Assembly (NCBI GenBank): GCA_963971425.1
Contig: OZ020526.1
Span: 4,801,976-4,865,975, forward strand
Reading direction: 5' to 3'
DNA from: Bryoerythrophyllum caledonicum
Taxonomy: Eukaryota; Streptophyta; Bryopsida; Pottiales; Pottiaceae
DNA length: 64,000 nucleotides
Below the pieces are notes generated by a model. It was not told where the DNA came from, did not search any database, and was given only the letters and a program-made list of their open reading frames with translations. Every line of letters starts with the position of its first letter. Position 1 is the stretch's first letter. This document shows positions 56,334 to 64,000 of this stretch, in pieces. The position numbers and the translations under genes are program-made.

Positions 56334-58745
56334 ATGACCCCCAACGCGATGGATACTACAACACTTATTAACAATAAAAATAATAATAAAAGTAAAAAAA
56401 ATATTATTATTATTATTAAAAACCTAAAACACCACATATTCCTTAAAAGAAATTTTAAAAATCATAAAATATATGCTAATAATATTGTTAACAACAAAAT
56501 TAATAATAAAAATAAAAATAAAAATTTAGCCATCAAAAACAAAAAACAAAAAATTAAAAACAACCCTGACCCCAAAAAAATTAGAAGTAAAAACAAAATA
56601 TTAAAAACAAAAAAACTTAACAAAACGATAACAAAAATAAAAATAAAGAATATAGGGAAAATAACCCAAAAATTTGAAAATAGAAATACTACTCTAAACC
56701 AACAACTAAAACAAATAACCAAGATACCAACAGATATAAATAACCAAAAAAAAAAACATATTACTATAACGACTACCACAAAAAAACAATTAGAAACCAC
56801 ATACAAACTATACAATAACCTCCCCAAACCCAATCTCTTTACCACAAGACACATACCAAAAAAACTTATATTATCACTCAATAACATTACACTAATACTT
56901 ACAAAAATAAAAAACACACCAAAACTAAAATATCAAACATACGGACTAACCACAATATACAAAGATCACACCATACCTTTAAAACAAAACAAAAAAAGAA
57001 ACATAGAATCAAAACCACGACAAATATCAAATGTACCAACAAAATACCCAACAAACATTAAACAAACTAATAGACAATGCGCAAAATACCCCATCAAATA
57101 CTATCCAAATCTGACAAAAAACATACACATGTATATATATAAAAATACTAAAATAAAAAACAAACAAATGAAAAAATACACAAAATACACATGCATACCA
57201 ATAAAACAACGTATTAAACCTCTTCACTACAAAACCATATTATTACTAAGTGGAGATATAGAAACCAACCTGGGACCCATGCCCAACATACTAAAAAGAC
57301 ACCCCCCAACACACAAGAAAAATGCCAAAATATACTTCATACCAAACACCATAAAACTACAACCAGAATACACACACATAGCTAAAACATTTGCACCACT
57401 CTTAAAACCCACTCATTTGTTACATCAAATATATAATACAACACACCCCAATATTGCCCAATACATCCAACAAAAAAATACACACCCACCAACACATATA
57501 TTATATTCTCTTATAGTAACCATACACCCTAACATTGACGAATGCAACCGCATTTTAAACCTACTAAACCCAAATATAATCACATGGACCAACAACTTAT
57601 TAAACACCCTATCAAACCTACAAAATCCACCCGAAAGACATATTCATATCCCACACCCCTATACAAAATTTCTTGAAGAAAACCAAAACATCATAAAACA
57701 CGGGGACTCCATATACAAAGAACTATACGACTTTTTACATAGTCAAAACATACCTCCTTCAAACATCACAATAAAACAAAAATTTCCCTACCTCCCTAAC
57801 AACCTTATAAATGAATCACTAAAATGCTTTGACCCCATTCCAAAATATACCCACCCTCCCCCCCCACCTCCTCACCTCCCCCCACAAAATCAAAGCGTTA
57901 ACTCAACCAATGATAACACATACATAATTACATGGAATGCCTCATCACTAAATATTGCACTCCCTAGCTTACAAACCCTGATCACTAATACTAACACACC
58001 CCCAGCCATCATAGCTATACAAGAAACAAAACTATCGGCCACAAAATCTACAAAATATATACAAAACATATTCCATGAAAATAAACTCATCTTTAACAAC
58101 ACTCATGCATTAACGAGATGCATCCAACAACGTAGACCATATACACCGGGCCGAGGCGGCCTCCTTACACTAATTCACAAAAAATATGCTTTCCCAGGCA
58201 ACATTACAAAAATCCCTACACCTATACACATATCTCCTTACCTTCAAATAATTAAAATCGCTAATCAACCACTACAACCATGGTTAATCTTTCACATGTA
58301 TATGCCCTCCCATCCTGAAGATATCAGATTTACTATAGACATACAAAATAATATTACAAACCAAATAAATAATTACCCAAACCACAACTACATGCTATGT
58401 GGAGACTTCAATAGAGATATAGCTCTAATTGGCCGTCAAAATGGAAACCATATCACTCCCCCGCAAACCACACACTATCAATGGCGACACTTTACGGAAA
58501 ATCTAAACTTCACCTACATCAACACTGATACACAATACTCCAGACAAGGTGGACACAACTATAACGGCTGGAGCTTAATAGATGGCTTTTATATAAATAC
58601 AAATAACAATACACAATACACCTCTACCACAAACAAAGAAACTACTCTCAACTCTGATCACTCGCCTATGCAACTCCACATACCAAACAACATACTAATT
58701 AATCGTACCCCTATAACCACAACCAATGATACACACGAATACTAA
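56334..58745 (+). CDS. LINE ORF2 N-terminal part: 2A-like motif and APE endonuclease
   Basis: An 803-codon open frame, the longest intact part of the element. Residues 1-300 are Lys/Asn/Ile-rich low complexity. Residues 306-315 read SGDIETNLGP, a 2A-like ribosome-skipping motif with Leu in place of the first Pro of the NPGP core. About 215 residues of unassigned sequence and a poly-Pro stretch follow. The APE/EEP endonuclease, which nicks target DNA for target-primed reverse transcription, spans about 530-790 and retains all motifs: TWNASS, AIQETKL, GDFNRD (about 690), SLIDGFY (about 747) and NSDHSP (about 773). The frame then ends at 58745 through a frameshift, because coding resumes at 58742 in another frame. 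The first ATG may not be the ancestral start. Confidence 0.75.
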   Translation: MTPNAMDTTTLINNKNNNKSKKNIIIIIKNLKHHIFLKRNFKNHKIYANNIVNNKINNKNKNKNLAIKNKKQKIKNNPDPKKIRSKNKILKTKKLNKTITKIKIKNIGKITQKFENRNTTLNQQLKQITKIPTDINNQKKKHITITTTTKKQLETTYKLYNNLPKPNLFTTRHIPKKLILSLNNITLILTKIKNTPKLKYQTYGLTTIYKDHTIPLKQNKKRNIESKPRQISNVPTKYPTNIKQTNRQCAKYPIKYYPNLTKNIHMYIYKNTKIKNKQMKKYTKYTCIPIKQRIKPLHYKTILLLSGDIETNLGPMPNILKRHPPTHKKNAKIYFIPNTIKLQPEYTHIAKTFAPLLKPTHLLHQIYNTTHPNIAQYIQQKNTHPPTHILYSLIVTIHPNIDECNRILNLLNPNIITWTNNLLNTLSNLQNPPERHIHIPHPYTKFLEENQNIIKHGDSIYKELYDFLHSQNIPPSNITIKQKFPYLPNNLINESLKCFDPIPKYTHPPPPPPHLPPQNQSVNSTNDNTYIITWNASSLNIALPSLQTLITNTNTPPAIIAIQETKLSATKSTKYIQNIFHENKLIFNNTHALTRCIQQRRPYTPGRGGLLTLIHKKYAFPGNITKIPTPIHISPYLQIIKIANQPLQPWLIFHMYMPSHPEDIRFTIDIQNNITNQINNYPNHNYMLCGDFNRDIALIGRQNGNHITPPQTTHYQWRHFTENLNFTYINTDTQYSRQGGHNYNGWSLIDGFYINTNNNTQYTSTTNKETTLNSDHSPMQLHIPNNILINRTPITTTNDTHEY

Positions 58746-59293
58746 ACTCCATCCCAAAAGATAACCTAGAAAAATTTAATACAATGTTTTTTGAAAAAAA
58801 CTCTATACAAATTGACTCTATAATAAACACCCTAGAAAATAATAACCAACTATCTCAAACACAATGGCACGAAACTTGCCACACTCTAGACATCTCCCAC
58901 ATTTTAGAAAAAACCTGTAAAGCCCCACCAATACCAAAAATGACAAACCGAACATCACAACAAGGAGGTTACCTACCCCGCAAAATCTCAAAAATCTGGA
59001 AACAACACCTAGGTACATATCATATAATATAAAAAACTATTAGAATTGTAAAAAATAACCCACAATGGCATAACCACCCCATATGTAATGAATTGTTGAA
59101 CCTGCAAAACACCCAAATCCCAGCCCCACCTTCCACAGGCCAACCCCACGATATATGGTTACAAGATATTGCCCTCATCGCAAAAAATGCCAATACACAA
59201 GCCCGAAAAATAACTACAAAATACTCTCAAGACAATATTAAAAAAGCCATCTCAAAATATAGGCAAATGTACGAAACTAGCCCCAAAAAATAA
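58742..59293 (+). pseudogene. LINE ORF2 linker between APE and RT
   Basis: Continues ORF2 in a shifted frame (LNSIPKDNLEKFNTMFF onward), with a stop at 59030 and another at 59291. It contains GGYLPRKISKIWKQHLGTYH and AISKYRQMYETSPKK, resembling the RT-preceding segment of LINEs. Duplicated ATAAATAG/GATAGTCTTT sequence at 59285-59330 follows and breaks the frame again. Confidence 0.6.
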
Positions 59294-59337
59294 ATAGATT
59301 TCGATAGTCTTTCGATAAATAAATAGTCTTTAAAAAA

Positions 59338-61580
59338 TCCGATTTCCCACCTCTAGATTGCATCATGGACCAAAATAATAACATTCTAACTAGTCCAAAA
59401 GACATTTCAAACAAAATATTCAACCAACAGACAAAAAATAATAGACCCATGATACTGTACCTACATGCAACTATCAACCACAACACTCATCTGAATGCAC
59501 ATGTGCAATACGCCAATACCCATGGCATGACCTCAATGGATTCGTATTAGAAAAATGAGGAGAACCTAAAATACCATTGCATACATACTTTAATAAAGCC
59601 ATATATGATACATGCCTCTGTAACCTTAGAAATAACAAAGCCCCAAGGCCGGACCGAATACCGAACTCAATACTAAAAAACATGCCCCCAAGATTTCATA
59701 AACTCCTCTTTCTCTTCTTTTCCCATTGCTATAAACAAAAACAAATACCAAACTCATGGAAACAAAACGCAACAGTCCTAATATACAAAAAATGAGACCC
59801 TTCAATATTACCAAATCATAGACCAATTGCACTAGCCAACACAATATATAAACTCTACACGAGCACACTAACCTCTATTCTTTCCTCATACGGAGAAAAA
59901 TTCCGAATCCTACACGATAGTCAAGAAGGATCTAGAGCAGAAAGAAGCACCTCCAGACAAATACAAACTATAATAGCAGCACTTGAAGACGCACGCTTCA
60001 CAAATCAAGATATATATCCTATATGTCGACTTCAAAACGCCTTTGGCTCTATTGACCACACTCGACTATTAGCTATATGGAAGGACATTGGATACCCAAA
60101 AGACGCAACCACACTAGTCGGAAACATTTACTCCCAAACATCTACATACTACACAGGCGAGCACTTTGGAAAGACTAAGCCTATACCCATCTATAGAGGC
60201 ACTATACAAGGAGATACCCTTAGACCATACATGTTTATCATATTTCTAGAACCACTACTTAGATGGTTAGAACGAGGCAATAATGGATACACCTTTGGTA
60301 CATCGCATACTACCATAAACTCTGCGGCCTACGCCGATGATTTAGCTATCATAACCAATACAATAAAACCACTACAAACACAAATTGATAAAATTGAAAG
60401 ATACTGTAAATGGACTGGTATGGACGTAGGCGTCCCAAAATGTGCTGCCACTGGATGCCCAAATAAATCCAAAACAAATCCAACTGCTTTTAAAGCTCTA
60501 ATGCAAGCCTCGAACATCAACTACCGAGGCCAACCAATCCCTATACTGCACCAAAATGAAGCATATACATACCTAGGTATAAACCTTGTTCCTTCTCTAA
60601 AATGGAAAATCCAAACCCACACCACGACCTCAAAACTTATCAATCAATGTAAAGAACTAACCACATGCCCGGCTACCATGAAACAAAAAAATAAAATGGT
60701 TGACACCGTAATACGCCCAGGTATAGCATACAGCTTCTACGCTGTACCATACTCTATGCCAGCTATCAAAAAACTTGATCAAAAAATAATAGCCTTAAAA
60801 AAAACCATATGTGGCATGCCAAAATGCATGTCCAACGCACTAACCCAACTCCCACACAACCTATTTGGACTCGAAGCTTTCTCTCTAAAAAATGCCTACC
60901 TCAGGTGCATAGGGGAACAATTACAAAATGCCTTAAATGACAAAGGAAGGCTCGGGATAATATACTTCGGACTAACTCAATACATACTTGTCCAATTTGG
61001 AGGTGCCGAAAAAATATCCAAAATTAAAAAATCGAATTGTATAAGATCACCAATAACCCGTACACTTTTCTTATTAAAACACATAGCCAAAGTTCATCTT
61101 AAGAGCACACTACCAAAGTTCCTCTACAACCAATCACCACTAGAAATAATATGGCAACAAGAAACAAGAAACCACAACACACTTAGCGCCCAACTCTCCC
61201 AAAAACTATTACAAAAACTCCTATCAAAAAACATCCTTGAACTAAAACAAATCACTCTACCAAACGGCACACACATCACGAATGATACAGACTTCAAAAC
61301 CTTCCACTTCACTCCATCCAAACTAATCAAAAGCGCCCTAAAAGTTGCTAAACAACTTTTTTGCCACCCAACATATCCACCTACAACCACAAGTGACATC
61401 CCTTATAACATACACCAATACTCAAACACACTCCAAGACCCATTTATAACCACCGATAACAACATCCTCCCAAAAACTACCATACCACCAATACATCCTC
61501 CCAAGAACTACCATACCACCAATACATCCTCCCACCCCCATATACCCACGTTACCCCCGCCCCCCAACATACATCACTAA
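59338..61580 (+). pseudogene. LINE reverse transcriptase domain, broken
   Basis: 59338-59520 is read in one frame (CIMDQNNNILTSPKDISNK) and 59520-61580 in another, with stops near 59556 and at 59793. RT motifs: NNKAPRPDRIPNSIL (usual KAPGPDG), PNHRPIALANTIYKLY, then QNAFGSIDH, GTIQGDTLRPYMF, and the active site AYADDLAI with YADD at 60330-60341. The motif A aspartate (VDFK) is readable only in another frame at about 60027-60038, between two compensating one-base changes, so it is lost from the long frame. TYLGINL and the thumb region follow. A 31-bp direct duplication at 61463-61524 shifts the frame shortly before the end. Confidence 0.8.
61463..61524 (+). repeat. 31-bp tandem duplication in the LINE
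   Basis: Two 31-bp units, 61463-61493 and 61494-61524, differ at one base (CCAAAAAC against CCAAGAAC). Since 31 is not a multiple of 3, the duplication shifts the reading frame. Confidence 0.85.
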
Positions 61581-61618
61581 AAATCCCACCACATACCCTA
61601 TTAATAACTTTATATGAC

Positions 61619-62618
61619 ATGAACATATACAACATATAGACACCAACGGAATACAAAATACCAATATAAAATACCTATGCCAATGGCAACAAAACAACTA
61701 CACTTTCAATAAATGGCTCCCTCAAAGAAACCTCTTTCCAAGACACGACTGCAATACCTCCACATATAACGCTGAAAAACTAAAAGAATACTATCAAAAA
61801 ATAAAACAAAAATTCTACTTGGAAATCATTCAAGCCCATCACCCCCAAGAACAAATACAAGACTCAAGATCCGTAACTCCACCTATAATCATCCCACTCC
61901 TCAACATCTATACAACGAAATGTAATCCCGAAAACGATATTATCACAACCTCAAACACAATTAAAATAGAGAACAACCAAGCTCATCTATATGAGGCAAA
62001 TGGCCGACATTTACACACTATCCCCACTAATAGACTCCAATGGCTATGGAATCAATACAACAAGAAACTACAAATCCCTACAAATATTGAACCAATAATC
62101 CAACCATTCGAAACCGAACTAATTTGGCTATACCAAAGATATAAATACCGCACCCAAAAAAAAAATCCCCTAAAAAATGCACAATACACAATACCCAGAC
62201 CTATCCTAGACACATTAATCTCATCCTTTAACATCGAACAATCATACTTCTCATCCCCCGTCACATGCCCCACCAAATTAAAAAAATTCTACTCACCCTT
62301 TGAAAGAGATAAAGTATTTGGCTCATTGGGGAAGGCCTTTGACCATAAATGGGCCGGTAAAGATATAGCTCACCCCCACAACGAGGAGGAAGCCCAACAA
62401 GCACTACACTGGGCTAGACTTGCTGCTAAAAGTGACCCACATCACTCATCCACACTCATTATCACACCGGACAAAAACTAGTACCAAAACGATAACCCAC
62501 AATCAAGTCCATTTGCAGACTCGCACATCATTGCAATATTCGAAGCAGACTCAATTGCATATGAAGAACCTACTATTCCACCTGAGCAAAAAAAACCTAG
62601 AATTGAACCTTCTACAAA
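61619..62618 (+). pseudogene. LINE ORF2 segment with an unassigned domain
   Basis: One frame runs from about 61619 to 62478, meets a TAG at 62479 (after IITPDKN, probably a lost Trp), and continues to about 62618. The first part contains PLLNIYTTKCNPE and LQWLWNQYNKK, shared with 42995-43200. From about 62085 there is a compact domain: FETELIWLYQRYKYRT, IPRPILDTLISSFNIE, then FYSPFERDKVFGSLGKAF, EEEAQQALHWARLAAKSD and STLIITPD, ending in a Pro/Glu-rich tail. The pattern slightly recalls PCIF1-like N6-adenine methyltransferases, but this is weak. In the split copy this place holds RNase H instead. Confidence 0.55.
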
Positions 62619-63487
62619 ATAAATACCTCAAAAAACAAGACCTATACAACAACCTTGATACAATTTCAGACAACTTCCCCAACATAGAAAAATGGACTAA
62701 TAATAACGACATAGATAATGAACTCTCCACAAACTTCTGGAAAAATTCCATCATCACTGACTCTCAAATAACATGCATTATTAAATTCCGCACCGGACTA
62801 TACATGGGAAACGCCAGAAAACAACTTTTCTTTGGAATGGAAAGATTCCCATCCATAACGTGCCCAATATGCACTTCCACGGATCCTGACACATGGCTAC
62901 ATGTCCTACTTAAATGTAATAACCACCACATACACGCCCTAATTATCACCCACAACAAATCGAGATGTTTCATCCTTATGAATGCCGGCACCTTCAACAA
63001 TAACCCACAAGAAAACACAGTGCCACCATGGCTACTCCCATGCACATGTGTAACCCAAAGATGTCATTGTAATGCTAGACTTAAACTGGATATACTCTAC
63101 GTTAGAGGCCTACCATACGACCCCCCACTTGACCACATAAACCAAGGTTACACCATCCAATTCATCGAATTCACATATTGTAACGACAGATTCTCCCCGG
63201 AAACAATCGGAAATAAAATCAATAAATACCAACCCCTTATTGACGACATCACCGCCCTCGGGTGGAATGTGGATCCCCTTATTGTAATCACTGCTGGCGC
63301 CCGGGCCACCACCTTTATACCATCTATAAAAATCCTGGAAGATACCTTCAAAATTCCTATTGACACAATAAAAAATACTTTCAATAATATTAACATCATT
63401 GCCATACAACATGCTATGTCCATCCTCCTACATAAACGCAAAATTAAAAACAACCAAATCCTCCCCGTTACACATGACCCCCCATAA
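62619..63487 (+). pseudogene. LINE ORF2 C-terminus: zinc finger and REL-like domain
   Basis: Starts at a frame change at about 62619 (KYLKKQDLYNNLD), which also marks the point where RNase H-side sequence is missing. NARKQLFFGMERFPSI precedes a zinc finger CPICTS...WLHVLLKC (Cys codons at 62861, 62870 and 62915, His at 62900). A second Cys-rich motif CTCVTQRCHC follows, then KLDIL (Asp at 63089), IQFIEFTYC (Glu at 63167), NKINKYQPL (Lys about 63224), and GWNVDPLIVITAGAR. The order Cys-rich finger, Asp, acidic-hydrophobic strand, Lys-x-x-x-Tyr parallels the restriction-like endonuclease of R2-type LINEs. The frame is open to its stop at 63485-63487. Confidence 0.65.
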
Positions 63488-63637
63488 AATCTCTTCTCCA
63501 CTTTGCCTTCAAAACCACAACACGTAAACACACCCCCCCTCACCACCTTCTTCCCTCCCCACTTTTTTGTTTTCCTCCCCCTCTTTTTGGAGCCTTCTCA
63601 TTGGGTTTGTGGTTTTTGGCCACTTGTTTCATAGTAT

Positions 63638-63660
63638 CTACCCTCAAAAGGGGGAAGTAG
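63638..63660 (+). other. LINE 3' UTR stem-loop
   Basis: CTAC and GTAG pair outside a CCTC/GGGG stem with an AAAA loop. The counterpart at 46919-46941 has CTAT/GTAG, CCTC/GGGG and a GAGA loop, so a base change in the outer stem keeps pairing as U-G. Both are followed by TTCCA and CTAA-containing sequence. It is probably the 3' signal recognised by the element's reverse transcriptase (inference). Confidence 0.55.
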
Positions 63661-63706
63661 TTCCAGCTCACTAATTCCCTGTCTGGTGGACTTGGTTTTA
63701 GTAGTG

Positions 63707-63770
63707 GAACGAACGGACACTTTATTCACGCCGGCCTCCTTCGGAGACCGGCGTTCTTCTTCTTCTTCTT
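63707..63770 (+). repeat. Dispersed hairpin module, best copy
   Basis: ACGAACGGACACTTTATTCA, then the palindrome CGCCGG-CCTCC-TTC-GGAG-ACCGGCG (63729-63753), then a TTC microsatellite. It matches 14884-14934 and 10330-10387 on the opposite strand. It lies just beyond the LINE 3' end and is not shared with the other LINE copy, so it belongs to the flank. Confidence 0.6.
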
Positions 63771-64000
63771 CTTCTTCTTATTTCTCCGACAAAAAAATTA
63801 AATTTCCAATGTTAAAAACTATAATTTGTACCCTGCTTTGGATGGAAGATTTTTGGGTTGTAGCAATTTTTATGTACATCAACCGAAGAATCTCCTAACC
63901 ATGGCGGGGTTTAAACTATAGATTTTGATCAACATTTTTTGCTCATGATACATAAATACATACAAATAGTGCCAACCATGGTGGTTCAGTGAAGACGCTT
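63771..64000. other. Window end, nothing recognised
   Basis: AT-rich sequence with a 70-codon frame covering the TTC repeat. No domain is seen. Confidence 0.4.

Larger units (their letters stand above)
54400..63665 (+). mobile_element. Long decayed LINE, Dualen-like architecture
   Basis: A non-LTR retrotransposon with ORF1 (54692-56286) and a very long ORF2 region (56334-63487), then a short 3' UTR ending in a hairpin. Domain order in ORF2: K/N-rich N-terminus, 2A-like motif, unknown segment, APE endonuclease, RT, unassigned domain, zinc finger, REL-like end. At least four frameshifts and five or more stops make it inactive. Relative to the split copy at 43-47 kb it lacks RNase H. Its plus strand is strongly A- and C-rich. 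The 5' boundary is uncertain, and no poly(A) tail or target duplication was identified. Confidence 0.8.

Noticed and set aside
56334-57248. K/N-rich N-terminus of ORF2 as a separate nucleic-acid-binding gene
   Set aside because: The composition is low-complexity and driven by the A/C-rich strand bias. It is in frame with the APE part and no domain is visible.

Overview
The window reads as nuclear DNA of a streptophyte plant (land plant or close algal relative). The three convincing host genes are plant families: a CONSTANS-like B-box/CCT factor, a DeSI/PPPDE deSUMOylase and an SUVH H3K9 methyltransferase. Two of them have several short GT-AG introns, and the COL and SUVH exons are GC-rich against AT-rich surroundings. 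The species cannot be named from the sequence. Low gene density and layered repeats suggest a large, transposon-rich genome.

Layout. 0-11.1 kb is gene-free: terminal-inverted-repeat elements (families A, B), other dispersed repeats (C, D) and a 221-bp foldback element. 11.99-13.64 kb (+) is the COL gene in four exons, followed by a 3' flank with a poly(A) signal and a 33-bp-arm hairpin. 16.63-18.48 kb (-) is the DeSI gene in five exons. 19.2-33.1 kb is repeats: another A element, a tRNA-derived SINE, a decayed L1-type LINE (-), tandem B elements, a small TIR element near 28.8 kb and duplicated blocks. 33.67-35.70 kb (-) is SUVH, with 5' UTR sequence probably reaching about 37 kb. 37.2-42.5 kb is an AT-rich array with a 183-bp triplication, two small Helitrons and duplicated blocks about 3.4 kb apart. 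43.0-46.95 kb is a decayed copy of an unusual LINE, split by a 1,991-bp insertion. 46.95-51.85 kb holds unrecognised, degraded sequence and a probable hAT-type 5' end. 51.9-54.4 kb is A/C-rich with candidate short introns. 54.7-63.66 kb is a long, decayed copy of the same LINE.

The most interesting content is this LINE family. It combines a 2A-like motif, a complete APE-type endonuclease motif set, reverse transcriptase, an unassigned domain, RNase H (kept only in the split copy), a zinc finger and a C-terminal segment resembling the restriction-like endonuclease of R2-type LINEs. That dual-endonuclease layout recalls the Dualen/RandI clade of green algae. Both copies are dead, through several frameshifts and stops. 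The host genes do not form a pathway together: they are a transcription regulator, a SUMO protease and a chromatin silencer sitting separately among transposons.
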